The translations under genes and the position numbers were made by a program. A stretch of DNA of 35,917 nt from Clostridia bacterium (GTDB lineage: Bacteria; Bacillota; Clostridia; Oscillospirales; CAG-272), in the NCBI GenBank assembly GCA_017501545.1, contig JAFVWS010000026.1:1-35917 (forward strand). The letters are read 5' to 3'. Under the pieces are notes generated by a model, which worked only from the letters and a program-made list of their open reading frames with translations, was not told the DNA's origin and did not search any database. This document shows, one piece after another, positions 5,501 to 13,628 of this stretch (within the stretch, counting starts at the first letter, position 1; each line of letters opens with the position of its first letter).

Positions 5501-8176
5501 ATGAAAGAGTATTTAAAAAGCGCAAACGATGTGTTAAATGAGCTTAACACTAATGAAAACGGCCTTTCTAAAAACGAAGCCGATGCGCGACTTGAAAAAA
5601 ACGGCAAAAACAAGCTTGCCCAGGGCAAAAAAGAAACGCTACTTGTTAAATTCCTAAAGCAGCTTACTGAGCCAATGACAATTATTTTGCTAATTGCCGC
5701 TGTAATCTCGGCAGCCATTGAGTTGCCTCATTTTCCAACCGATACAGTAATTATTTTAGCTGTTGTTCTTCTAAATGCGGTTTTGGGTGTTGTTCAAGAG
5801 GGCAAGGCTGAAAAGGCACTTGAGGCATTACAGCAAATATCCGCTGCAACCTCTAAGGTAATAAGAGACGGACACCAATTAACCATAAAAAGTGAGGATA
5901 TTGTAGTCGGTGACATTGTAATTTTAGAGGCTGGTGACTCAGTTCCTGCAGATGCAAGAATTATCGAAAGCGCAAGCCTAAAGGCAGAGGAAGCAGCCTT
6001 AACTGGTGAAAGCGTGCCAGCAAATAAGGTTAGCGAGGTGCTTCAAGCGGGCGCAAACGGTGATGTTGCACTCGGTGACCGTAAAAATATGGTATTTATG
6101 GGCTCTACAATTGTTTATGGTAGGGCAAGGGCAGTTGTTGTAGCAACTGGTATGGATACCGAAATGGGTAAAATTGCAAATGCACTTTCAAGCGCTAAGG
6201 AGGGTAAAACACCACTCCAAAAGAAGCTTGGTCAGTTAAGCAAGATTTTAACCTTCGTCGTTATCGGTATTTGCATTATAATGTTCGCAATCAATACAAT
6301 TCGTGGTGTACTCGGTGCTGACGGCTTTGGTTGGCCTGATGCACTTGATAGCTTTATGCTTGCAGTTGCGCTTGCAGTTGCCGCAATACCGGAGGGGCTT
6401 GCAACTGTTGTAACAATGGTGCTTTCAATAGGCGTTACAAATATGTCGAAACGCAATGCTATTATTAGAAAGCTTACAGCCGTTGAAACACTTGGATGTG
6501 CGCAAATCATTTGCTCAGACAAGACAGGTACACTTACTCAAAATAAAATGACAGTAGTGGAAAGCTTTGGAGATGATGAAAAGCTTCTTGCTAATGCGAT
6601 GTCGCTTTGCTCTGATGCTGAGTTTGACATTGAGATAGGCACGGCTATTGGTGAGCCAACGGAGTGCGCACTTGTAAACTTCGCAGAAAAAATAGGCGTT
6701 TCTAAAAATGAGCAAAAGCATATTTTTGTGCGCATAAACGAGGTCCCATTTGACTCAATGCGTAAAATGATGACCACTGTACACAAAAATGGAGAGGAAA
6801 TTATCCAATTTACAAAGGGCGCACCAGACGAAATTTTAAGGCGCTGCACCTTTGCATGGGAAAATGGCAAGGATGTTGAATTAAACGATGAAAAACGCGC
6901 TCAAATCCTCTCACAAAATAAAAATATGGCAGACAGAGCCCTTCGTGTACTTGCAGTAGCATACAAAAAGCACGAAAAAGAACCAGCTGAGGCAACTAGC
7001 GAAGCGTTGGAGCGCAACCTTGTTTTTGTAGGACTTGTTGGTATGATTGACCCAGTAAGACCAGAGGTTAAGCTTGCCATCGAGGAATGTAAGACCGCTG
7101 GTATTAGACCAATCATGATTACTGGTGACCATAAGGACACTGCGGTTGCTATCGCACTTGAGCTTGGTATTATAAATAACGCCACCGAGGCAATAACTGG
7201 TGCTGAGCTTGATGAAATCAGCGATGAGGACTTTGAGACGCTTGTTGAAAGGTATTCAGTTTATGCCAGAGTTCAGCCAGAGCATAAGACAAGAATTGTA
7301 AATGCTTGGCGCAAAAAAGGCAAGGTTACAGCTATGACTGGAGATGGAGTAAATGACGCACCATCAATTAAAAATGCAGATATCGGTGTCGGAATGGGCA
7401 TTACTGGTACTGACGTTACTAAAAACGTTGCCGATATGATTCTTACAGATGATAACTTTGCTACAATAGTTTCTGCCGTAGGCGAGGGTAGACGTATTTA
7501 CGATAACATAAGAAAGGCAATTCAGTTCCTGCTTGCCTCAAATATGTCAGAGGTTATCGCTGTATTCTTAGTATCGCTCATTAGTGGCGCAACATTGTTT
7601 GGTGCACCACACCTATTATTCATCAACCTAATCACTGACTGCTTGCCAGCAATAGCGCTTGGTATGGAGGAAAGTGAGAAAAACGTAATGAAAAGAGCCC
7701 CACGTGACTCAAAAGAGGGAATTTTTGCAGGTGGACTTGGCTTTGGTGTTGTTTATCAGGGCATTTTAGTCGCTGGCTTAACCATGCTTTCATATTACCT
7801 TGGTGTATATGTATTTGGCTCAAACCTTGCTTCATTCGACGATGCACTAAAGCTTGGCACTTCAATGGCGTTTTTAACACTTTCAATGGCAGAGGTATTT
7901 CACTCATTTAATATGCGCTCACTCAAGGGCTCAATTTTTACAATTAAAAAGCAGAACTTAGTGCTTTGGGGCGCGGGAATAATTGCTACCACTGCGACAA
8001 TTATCGTATTACAAGTGCCATTTATTGCTGAAAATGTATTCTCATTAACACCTCTTAGCGTAGGACAGTTCTTTACAGCAATCGGTATTGCTTTTGCAAT
8101 AATTCCAGTTGTTGAAATAGTTAAGCTAATTCAACGAATAATCGACAAGGCAAAAGCTAAAAATAAAGCTAAATGA
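5501..8176 (+). CDS. P-type cation ATPase, Ca2+/Mn2+ (PII) type
   Basis: An 891-residue membrane pump that uses ATP to expel a divalent cation. The N-terminal cation-ATPase domain is followed by TGES at 168-171 (dephosphorylation loop), the M4 motif IPEGL with Glu298, the phosphorylated Asp340 in DKTGTLT, KGAPDEI in the nucleotide domain, and TGDGVNDAPSIKNADIG in the hinge. In M5 the Asn and Glu of SNMSEV and in M6 the Asn, Thr and Asp of NLITDCLPA match the SERCA cation ligands. Such residues alone suggest a Ca2+ pump, but the yybP-ykoY riboswitch upstream suggests Mn2+ export, as for known riboswitch-controlled relatives. The start follows GGAGAAAG. It is transcribed alone between two terminators. 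Confidence 0.93.
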   Translation: MKEYLKSANDVLNELNTNENGLSKNEADARLEKNGKNKLAQGKKETLLVKFLKQLTEPMTIILLIAAVISAAIELPHFPTDTVIILAVVLLNAVLGVVQEGKAEKALEALQQISAATSKVIRDGHQLTIKSEDIVVGDIVILEAGDSVPADARIIESASLKAEEAALTGESVPANKVSEVLQAGANGDVALGDRKNMVFMGSTIVYGRARAVVVATGMDTEMGKIANALSSAKEGKTPLQKKLGQLSKILTFVVIGICIIMFAINTIRGVLGADGFGWPDALDSFMLAVALAVAAIPEGLATVVTMVLSIGVTNMSKRNAIIRKLTAVETLGCAQIICSDKTGTLTQNKMTVVESFGDDEKLLANAMSLCSDAEFDIEIGTAIGEPTECALVNFAEKIGVSKNEQKHIFVRINEVPFDSMRKMMTTVHKNGEEIIQFTKGAPDEILRRCTFAWENGKDVELNDEKRAQILSQNKNMADRALRVLAVAYKKHEKEPAEATSEALERNLVFVGLVGMIDPVRPEVKLAIEECKTAGIRPIMITGDHKDTAVAIALELGIINNATEAITGAELDEISDEDFETLVERYSVYARVQPEHKTRIVNAWRKKGKVTAMTGDGVNDAPSIKNADIGVGMGITGTDVTKNVADMILTDDNFATIVSAVGEGRRIYDNIRKAIQFLLASNMSEVIAVFLVSLISGATLFGAPHLLFINLITDCLPAIALGMEESEKNVMKRAPRDSKEGIFAGGLGFGVVYQGILVAGLTMLSYYLGVYVFGSNLASFDDALKLGTSMAFLTLSMAEVFHSFNMRSLKGSIFTIKKQNLVLWGAGIIATTATIIVLQVPFIAENVFSLTPLSVGQFFTAIGIAFAIIPVVEIVKLIQRIIDKAKAKNKAK

Positions 8177-8180
8177 TAAG

Positions 8181-8209
8181 AAAAAGAACCACTTTCTGTG
8201 GTTCTTTTT
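8181..8209 (+). terminator. Terminator after the ATPase gene
   Basis: AAAAAGAACCAC pairs with GTGGTTCTTTTT across the loop TTTCT, starting five bases after the stop codon. Confidence 0.9.
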
Positions 8210-8249
8210 CCTTTAATTGAAAATTTTGCAAGTATTTTAAATAAATACT

Positions 8250-8278
8250 TGTTTAATTTAGAACTATGTGCTAAAATG
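8250..8278 (+). promoter_or_regulatory. Promoter for the MATE transporter gene
   Basis: TTGTTT (8250-8255), 17 bases, TAAAAT (8273-8278), with an extended -10 TGC immediately before it. Confidence 0.65.
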
Positions 8279-8318
8279 AAGGTGAATTTATTTAAGCACT
8301 TTTATTAGGAGGCAAATA

Positions 8319-9689
8319 ATGTCTCGAAAAATAGATATATTAAAGGGAAGCATTGTAAGAAACATATTGCTTTTTACTTTGCCGATTATGCTCCAAGGTA
8401 TACTGCAAAGTCTTTACAATTCCGCAGACTTAGTGATAGTAGGCAACTTTGCAGAAAATGGCGATGCAGCGCTTTCTGCAGTAGGCGCAACCAGTAGCAT
8501 TTATAACGTTATGACGGCTCTTTTTATGGGTGTTGCTGTTGGTGTTGACGTAGTTACCTCGTTCAATTATGGACGTGGAGAAAACGAAAAGGTAAAGAAA
8601 GCTATTGATACAGCGGTTATTTCTGCTATAGGGCTTGGCATTTTTGCAGCAATTCTTGGATTTTTCATCACAAAACCGATTCTTGTCATTATGGACACAC
8701 CAGTTGCTGATGGCGTTCTTGATAATGCTACACTCTATTTAAAGATATTAATGCTTGGCATACCTTTTAGCTTATTGTTTAATTTCTGCTCGGCAATCTT
8801 TAGAACAGCAGGAGAAACAAATAAGCCATTTAAATATCTTGTACTATCTGGTCTTGTAAACGTAGTTCTTAATGTAGTTTTTGTAGCTGGCTTTAAATGG
8901 GGCGTTGCAGGCGTTGCTATTGCAACAGTAATTTCGCAAATTTTATCGTGCATACTTTTGTTAATAAAGCTTATGAAGAATGAGGGCTTGTTTTCCTTCA
9001 AGCTTTCAAATATTCAGTTTTCATGGAGACTATTTGGAAAAATGGTCGCAATCGGTCTTCCAGCAGGACTACAAAGCAGTGCATTTAGCCTGTCAAATAT
9101 GTTTTTACAGTCTGGAGTCAACTCATTTGGAAAAGACGGAATGGCAGCTGGCACAGCAGTAAATACAATTGAGGGTCTAATGTGGGTGACACTTGCCTCA
9201 TTTAATAATGCAACAACTACATTTGTCAGTCAAAACTATGGTGCTGGTAAGCTTTCACGTGCAAAGGCATCAATTACGTATAGTCTTATGATGACAGCAG
9301 GAATAGGACTTTTATTAGGTCTTGCAACATTTACCCTTGGCGATGGCATTATGTCAATATTTATTAATGGTAATGAAGCAGCAATGGAATACGCCCGTCA
9401 GCGCTATTCTGTTACTTTTCCTGCGTATTTCTTGGCGGGAATAATGGCTGTTTTGCCTGGCGCTATCCGAGGATTCGGCTCAAGCCTTCCTCCTTCAATT
9501 ATTTCCCTTGTTGGCGCTTGTGGAATAAGAATAGTATGGGTATTTACAGTTTTCAAGGCATTTCCAACAATGACAATGCTGTTTTTAGTTCACCCAATAA
9601 CGTGGGTGCTTACAATTATTGCATTAGTAATCAATTTTGTTATTGTTTATAATAAAGCTAAAAAGGAGATTAAAAATGGAAGAGAATAA
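8319..9689 (+). CDS. MATE-family efflux transporter
   Basis: A 456-residue integral membrane protein with about twelve hydrophobic segments, the size and pattern of MATE (MatE) exporters. Family features include the opening GSIVRNILLFTLPIMLQGILQ, the LYNSADLVIVGNF stretch in TM1, and the second-half equivalent where PAGLQSSAFSLSNMFLQ precedes a long loop and FNNATTTFVSQNYGAGK. These pumps expel drugs or organic cations in exchange for Na+ or H+; the substrate cannot be read from sequence. The start is well marked by AGGAGG (8308-8313). Its last 14 bases overlap the next gene, so the two are translationally coupled. Confidence 0.93.
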   Translation: MSRKIDILKGSIVRNILLFTLPIMLQGILQSLYNSADLVIVGNFAENGDAALSAVGATSSIYNVMTALFMGVAVGVDVVTSFNYGRGENEKVKKAIDTAVISAIGLGIFAAILGFFITKPILVIMDTPVADGVLDNATLYLKILMLGIPFSLLFNFCSAIFRTAGETNKPFKYLVLSGLVNVVLNVVFVAGFKWGVAGVAIATVISQILSCILLLIKLMKNEGLFSFKLSNIQFSWRLFGKMVAIGLPAGLQSSAFSLSNMFLQSGVNSFGKDGMAAGTAVNTIEGLMWVTLASFNNATTTFVSQNYGAGKLSRAKASITYSLMMTAGIGLLLGLATFTLGDGIMSIFINGNEAAMEYARQRYSVTFPAYFLAGIMAVLPGAIRGFGSSLPPSIISLVGACGIRIVWVFTVFKAFPTMTMLFLVHPITWVLTIIALVINFVIVYNKAKKEIKNGRE

Positions 9690-9945
9690 AATTATTTTTA
9701 CTGATGAAAATGGCGTTGAGCATGAATTTGAATTGATTTTTACATTTGATGCAGAGGCAACTGGTAAAAGCTACGCAGTTCTTGGCAAGGACGATGGAGA
9801 AGGCGGACTTGATATAGTTGCTGCAAGCTATGTTCCAACCGAGGGTGAGGAGCTTGGTGAATTAAACCCAATCGAATCCGATGAGGAATGGGAAATGGTT
9901 GAGGACACAATTGATTCTTTTTTTGAGGAAACAGCAGAGGAATAA
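9676..9945 (+). CDS. DUF1292 (YrzB-like) small acidic protein
   Basis: An 89-residue, strongly acidic cytoplasmic protein. I chose the ATG at 9676, seven bases after AAGGAG; the longer frame to 9637 would add 13 residues from inside the MATE gene without a ribosome site. The pattern IIFTDENGVEHEFELIFTF, then Y-VL, IVAASYVPT and EEWEMVEDTIDSFFEE at the end is characteristic of DUF1292, a Firmicutes family usually found beside ruvX/yrzL rather than a transporter. No biochemical role is established. Here it overlaps the MATE gene by 14 bases in another frame and ends at a strong terminator. Confidence 0.85.
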   Translation: MEENKIIFTDENGVEHEFELIFTFDAEATGKSYAVLGKDDGEGGLDIVAASYVPTEGEELGELNPIESDEEWEMVEDTIDSFFEETAEE

Positions 9946-9946
9946 G

Positions 9947-9974
9947 AAAAGGTGAGCAAAATGCTCACCTTTTT
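9947..9974. terminator. Bidirectional terminator between convergent genes
   Basis: AAAAGGTGAGCA pairs with TGCTCACCTTTTT around a short A loop. It can serve the DUF1292 gene (plus) and, read in reverse, the membrane protein gene that ends at 9976 (minus). Confidence 0.88.
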
Positions 9975-9975
9975 A

Positions 9976-10737
9976 TTATTTAACCTTTGTTTTTCTTACA
10001 ATAACAAATCTGTAGAACAACCAAATAAGCGTGTAAGCAAGGTAACCAAACAGAGTAGTAAGAATGAATATTAGGAAAATGTATATTGCTTGACCAAACC
10101 AACCAATAGCTTCAGTTATCGAAAGTCTGATGCCTTCAATAGCTTCAAGATTGCATGTGCGTAGGTTTTGGAAATTAACCTTTAGAGTATATGAAAGGAT
10201 AGTAGCAATAATCACGTAAGCCGATAAAATAATAGCGATAATTGGGAAATCCCTTTTAAAGCTAAGCTTAAATTGCTTAAGCGCAATAGCAACAAATAAA
10301 TATAGCACTACTAAATGGTGGAATGCAACAGTGTGAAAATCGAAGAAATTATTTGCCACGTTAGTAATAGCGCTCTCTGGGTAAAGAATTGTCGGAACAA
10401 TTAAAAAGAACAAAAATAGAGAAGCACAAGAGGCAAATGTAATGCCATCTATGTGTTTTTTCAATTTACCAAATGAAAATGCGTGTAATGGTAGTAGGTA
10501 AACAAATAGGCTACAATAATGGAAGGGCAAATGATATAAATCATAACCACGTGAAATAGAAATAGCCTGCTTAGCAAATTCAAGCAAAAGAATTGCTACA
10601 GCAATTATTCGTAAGGGTAATAGCTTGGTTTCTTCGTTTTTATTTTTAAGTAAAAATCCAAGTAAAATAGCAATGCCAGCAAAAATAATAAAAGCAGGTA
10701 TTACTGCATAAAAATGGTTAAGTGTCCAAAGTCCCAT
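9976..10737 (-). CDS. YwaF/TMEM164-like integral membrane protein
   Basis: A 253-residue protein with seven or so membrane helices. The segment HLPFHYCSLFVYLLP (about 69-83, with Cys75) and the later FFDFHTVAFHHLVVLYLF match my memory of the YwaF/TIGR02206 family, which belongs with eukaryotic TMEM164. In TMEM164 a conserved cysteine in the equivalent motif is the acyl-transfer nucleophile, so a lipid acyltransferase role is possible here but unproven. The start follows AAGGAG (minus strand, about 10745-10750). It stands alone with its own promoter and faces the DUF1292 gene across a shared terminator. Confidence 0.75.
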   Translation of the reverse strand: MGLWTLNHFYAVIPAFIIFAGIAILLGFLLKNKNEETKLLPLRIIAVAILLLEFAKQAISISRGYDLYHLPFHYCSLFVYLLPLHAFSFGKLKKHIDGITFASCASLFLFFLIVPTILYPESAITNVANNFFDFHTVAFHHLVVLYLFVAIALKQFKLSFKRDFPIIAIILSAYVIIATILSYTLKVNFQNLRTCNLEAIEGIRLSITEAIGWFGQAIYIFLIFILTTLFGYLAYTLIWLFYRFVIVRKTKVK

Positions 10738-10768
10738 TTGTTAACTCCTTATAAACAATGTTAACAAT

Positions 10769-10797
10769 ATATTAACATATAATTGCAAATATTGCAA
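10769..10797 (-). promoter_or_regulatory. Promoter for the YwaF-like gene
   Basis: On the minus strand: TTGCAA (10797-10792), 17 bases, TAATAT (10774-10769). The rest of the 220-base gap to the tRNA is A/T-rich and shows only the tRNA promoter. Confidence 0.55.
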
Positions 10798-10908
10798 TAA
10801 AATTATTAAAAAATAAAAAAAATTAGAAAATTTTTGAAGTAGAGCAAAAAAATATTTTGCATGCATAGAGTATAATAAAAAGAAAAGTTTAAAAAATTAA
10901 AAAAAGTA

Positions 10909-10937
10909 TTGACAAATATAGAATTAATGTGTAAAAT
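10909..10937 (+). promoter_or_regulatory. Promoter for the tRNA gene
   Basis: TTGACA (10909-10914), 17 bases, TAAAAT (10932-10937), 23 bases before the mature tRNA. Confidence 0.8.
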
Positions 10938-10960
10938 AATATAGCGTGAATAAAATGCAA

Positions 10961-11037
10961 GGACCAATAGCTCAGTTGGTTAGAGCTACCGGCTCATAAC
11001 CGGTCGGTCCGGGGTTCGAGTCCCTGTTGGTCCACCA
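10961..11037 (+). tRNA. tRNA with CAU anticodon (elongator Met or Ile2)
   Basis: A complete 77-base tRNA with encoded CCA. The acceptor GGACCAA (10961-10967) pairs with TTGGTCC (11027-11033), the D stem is GCTC/GAGC, the anticodon stem ACCGG/CCGGT encloses CTCATAA with CAT at 10995-10997, and the T loop carries GTTCGAG. A paired G1-C72 and the lack of three consecutive G-C pairs in the anticodon stem exclude initiator tRNA. The GGACC acceptor with a CTCATAA loop is like the lysidine-modified tRNA-Ile2 of Bacillus, but elongator tRNA-Met can look the same, so I leave the choice open. Confidence 0.95.
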
Positions 11038-11040
11038 AAT

Positions 11041-11076
11041 AAAAAAGGTAGGTTTTATGCCTACCTTTTTTATTTC
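11041..11076 (+). terminator. Terminator after the tRNA
   Basis: AAAAAAGGTAGG pairs with CCTACCTTTTTT around TTTTATG, beginning four bases after the CCA end. Confidence 0.9.
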
Positions 11077-11090
11077 CTAAATAATGTTAT

Positions 11091-11157
11091 ACAGGGACTC
11101 GAACGCAGCCGTTAAAAAAGCTTCCAGTGGAAGGTTTTATGCCTACCTTTTTTATTT
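11091..11157. repeat. Scrambled copy of tRNA T-arm (inverted) and of the terminator's right half
   Basis: ACAGGGACTCGAAC (11091-11104) is the exact reverse complement of the tRNA T-arm bases 11014-11027. After a small hairpin CTTCC-agt-GGAAG (11121-11133), which with the adjacent A6 may end minus-strand transcripts, the sequence AGGTTTTATGCCTACCTTTTTTATTT repeats the right half of the tRNA terminator in direct orientation. The left arm of that terminator is not repeated. The block looks like a local rearrangement rather than a gene. Confidence 0.75.
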
Positions 11158-11226
11158 GGTGAGATAGTATAAAGGATAAGATAAAGCGCGAATAGGTTGT
11201 GTATTTTTAACTATGACAGCTTTATG

Positions 11227-11736
11227 TCATATGTTCACAAGTATAGCGGCAGTCAAAGCAAAAAGCACTGCAAAAGCCGAAACAATTATGGCACTTATAG
11301 CAACCGGAGATATTTTCTTTTTGTAGCCCGCGCTTTTCAATAGCTCTTTTACCGGGCGCTTATATTCCTTCGAATTGAATGATACATTTACCATTCCAAG
11401 CTCGCCAGTTTGATTATTTCTTCCGAAGGCGATTGTTTTGCTATATGTATTTCCACCGAATAAACCACCTTTGCTTAAGTTAAAGCCACCTGAGGAAAGA
11501 GAAGTGCCAGAGGACAACGTTTTTGTTATTTCGGTATACGTTCCATTGTCATTCACTTTGACTATATGTTCAAATACTTTCATTTCACGCGAGATTGACC
11601 TTGGTGAAAACAAAGTTGCATCCATCCACTTGACACGTGTAATGATTTTATCATTTTCTACAGTGATAATGTACCTTTTATCATCACCATTTAATGAAAG
11701 TGCGGATTCAAATAATTCTTCTTTTGTTAAATGCAT
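11227..11736 (-). CDS. Unknown protein with a C-terminal membrane anchor
   Basis: A 169-residue protein I do not recognise. The N-terminal part (about 1-75) is charged and looks folded (RYIITVENDKIITRVKWMDATLF). The middle is rich in Gly and Ser (SSGTSLSSGGFNLSKGGLFGG). The last 25 residues form one membrane helix (ISAIIVSAFAVLFALTAAILV) after a Lys-rich stop, so the body would face the cytoplasm as a tail-anchored protein. It is the last gene of a three-gene minus-strand operon after the CotH and SGNH genes, 12 bases behind the latter, which suggests a shared process. There is no signal peptide. Confidence 0.75.
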   Translation of the reverse strand: MHLTKEELFESALSLNGDDKRYIITVENDKIITRVKWMDATLFSPRSISREMKVFEHIVKVNDNGTYTEITKTLSSGTSLSSGGFNLSKGGLFGGNTYSKTIAFGRNNQTGELGMVNVSFNSKEYKRPVKELLKSAGYKKKISPVAISAIIVSAFAVLFALTAAILVNI

Positions 11737-11748
11737 TTTTAAATTCCT

Positions 11749-12303
11749 TTATTCAAACTCCTTAATAGCTTTGCAAACAGCCTCAGCACAAAGCTCAACA
11801 CCCTCATCGCTTAGGTGTATTTTGTCGCATTCTTTGATATATTTATGAATGTCCTTGCTAACTAAAGCGTGTAAATCATTGATTTTCACGCCAATTTCCT
11901 TAAGTCTTGGCACAATAATTTCATTAAAGCGCTCAATTTTGTCATTGTGTGTCCACTCAAACTCATCCCAAACTGGAGTTGTAGTTGCAAAAATAACATT
12001 TGGAGTGATTTTTTTGAGCAGAGTAGCCACACGAAGCATATTTTCTATGTATTCTTGTTCACTTGTAAATAAGCCATCGTCAAAAATTTCAGTGCAGTCC
12101 CAAAGTCCGTTATTCCAGTGTATAACGTCTGCATCCTTGATTATATCCTGCCAATCGAAAAGTCCACGAAGCGTATATTTTACAAAGCGACAGTTGTCCT
12201 CCGGCTGACAAACCTCATACCCATCACCAAGCATTTCGGGAACCTTAGTGCCATAACCCCATAAACGAATAGAATCACCAAGTAAAACAACCTTTTTCTT
12301 CAT
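11749..12303 (-). CDS. SGNH/GDSL-family hydrolase
   Basis: A 184-residue protein with the blocks of an SGNH esterase: GDS at 9-11 (nucleophile Ser11), WNNGLWD at 63-69 in the place of the usual GxND block, and DKIH with Asp160 and His163 completing the catalytic set. Enzymes of this family remove acyl or acetyl groups from sugars, lipids or proteins; the substrate here is unknown. There is no signal peptide, so it should act in the cytoplasm. It lies nine bases behind the CotH kinase gene and twelve before the unknown membrane-anchored gene, all on one strand. The start ATG at 12303 has an AGGTG ribosome site. Confidence 0.85.
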   Translation of the reverse strand: MKKKVVLLGDSIRLWGYGTKVPEMLGDGYEVCQPEDNCRFVKYTLRGLFDWQDIIKDADVIHWNNGLWDCTEIFDDGLFTSEQEYIENMLRVATLLKKITPNVIFATTTPVWDEFEWTHNDKIERFNEIIVPRLKEIGVKINDLHALVSKDIHKYIKECDKIHLSDEGVELCAEAVCKAIKEFE

Positions 12304-12312
12304 AAAAACACC

Positions 12313-13563
12313 TCACCAATTGTTAATTTCATTATCAAGCCAATTAATACGTGCAATAAGCACCCTGTATGCATTGTCGAAATTTGGCTTATAGCAAGCG
12401 CCATAATTATAGTAATGCCATCTTAACCAGTCCTTGTGTGCTGCATTAGAAATATGTGCATTTTCAGCTTCAAATTCACTTGCTGCAAGTCTGATTTTAT
12501 CTTCTATTATATCCCAACGCGCCTTGACGGCTTCTTTGAATTCAGGTGCGCCGTTGAGTAGGCCATAAAACCAAGTGCCCTTAGTCACGTATTCCTCAGG
12601 CTTAAGCTCATAGTCAAGCCAAAAGAGAAGTGAAGGGCCGTCAAGCGCCCAGTCATAGTCCCAAAGCGGTCCCATTTTAAGCTTGCCATCGATTGATTTG
12701 TACATATAAACTGATTTATAGTCGATATCTGCTTGAATCATTATTTCTTGCATTAAATAGTAGTCGATAAAGCTTTCAATGTCAATATATTGGCTAAGCT
12801 CGTCAATCGTTACGTTTTTCTTGTAGCACAAGGAATGAACCTTTTTGATATAGCCTTCAATATACTTGAATTGTTCATCGGTATAGCGCTCAGTCTTGTC
12901 TGGATATTTTACTGTGTAGAAAAGGTCGCCAATTTTAAAATAATCCTCACCTAAAACACCACCATCAAGCTCAGCATATGCATCAAGCTCTACAATGAAG
13001 GGAACCTCGGTGTCATCTTCATCAAAATCATATTTTACGTTGGTTCGCCCTTCGTTTTCGTTAATGTGCTCTGTAAGTAAATATAGACCCTGATATATAC
13101 CGTTTAAATAAACCTCAACGTATTCATATGAAGGCACGTAATCGCCGTTTTCAAGTGAAGCGCCAAGTGAGAAGGCGAGAGCGTCCTTTGATAGAGAAAA
13201 ATCGTTGTACATAGCAAGAAGCACCCAGCTTTTGTTTTCTTCGTTGCCAAATAGTGACACTTTAGTGTCAAACTTTATTCTGTATGGCTTTTTGGGGTAT
13301 TTCCATGTTGTATTTCCACGCCCCTTAATTTTTGCACTTGCATCGTTTATTTCATACTCATCATCAGTATTTGATACGTTAATTATACAGTCAACATATT
13401 CATCCTTAGAGTCAATTTTTCCATCTGCTTCAATATCAATACGAGGCAAGTTGCTTTCATCAGCATTTAAGTATGCAATAAGCCAGGAAAAGGCACAAAC
13501 TGCGCAAAAAACAATTATTAGTAAAAGAATAATTAATGAAATTTTAAGTACTTTTTTGCCCAT
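12313..13563 (-). CDS. CotH-family protein kinase, membrane-anchored
   Basis: A 416-residue protein with an uncleaved N-terminal membrane helix (residues 5-31), placing the rest outside the cytoplasmic membrane. The CotH kinase core is clear: KGRGNTTWKYPKKPYRIKFD (about 83-102), LNGIYQGLYLLTEHI, and GPLWDYDWAL near residue 300, whose acidic residues belong to the metal/ATP site of the family. CotH of Bacillus phosphorylates spore-coat proteins; other family members are surface or cellulosome-linked proteins. A membrane anchor and an operon with an SGNH hydrolase suggest a cell-surface substrate here rather than a coat protein, but this is inference. GGAGGG precedes the ATG by about ten bases. 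Confidence 0.9.
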   Translation of the reverse strand: MGKKVLKISLIILLLIIVFCAVCAFSWLIAYLNADESNLPRIDIEADGKIDSKDEYVDCIINVSNTDDEYEINDASAKIKGRGNTTWKYPKKPYRIKFDTKVSLFGNEENKSWVLLAMYNDFSLSKDALAFSLGASLENGDYVPSYEYVEVYLNGIYQGLYLLTEHINENEGRTNVKYDFDEDDTEVPFIVELDAYAELDGGVLGEDYFKIGDLFYTVKYPDKTERYTDEQFKYIEGYIKKVHSLCYKKNVTIDELSQYIDIESFIDYYLMQEIMIQADIDYKSVYMYKSIDGKLKMGPLWDYDWALDGPSLLFWLDYELKPEEYVTKGTWFYGLLNGAPEFKEAVKARWDIIEDKIRLAASEFEAENAHISNAAHKDWLRWHYYNYGACYKPNFDNAYRVLIARINWLDNEINNW

Positions 13564-13591
13564 TTAAACGCCCTCCGTAGGATTTAAAATA

Positions 13592-13620
13592 ATTTTATCA
13601 TTTATAAGGTATAAAATCAA
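13592..13620 (-). promoter_or_regulatory. Promoter for the CotH-SGNH operon
   Basis: On the minus strand: TTGATT (13620-13615), 17 bases, TAAAAT (13597-13592). It diverges from the thiN promoter eight bases away. Confidence 0.65.
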
Positions 13621-13628
13621 GATAATTA

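Noticed and set aside
9637..9675. Longer N-terminus for the DUF1292 protein
   Set aside because: The extra 13 residues are basic and hydrophobic, unlike the family, and AAGGAG sits right before the ATG at 9676.
10838..10880. Second promoter upstream of the tRNA (TATAAT at about 10871)
   Set aside because: No acceptable -35 box at 16-18 bases, and the better TTGACA-17-TAAAAT follows closer to the tRNA.
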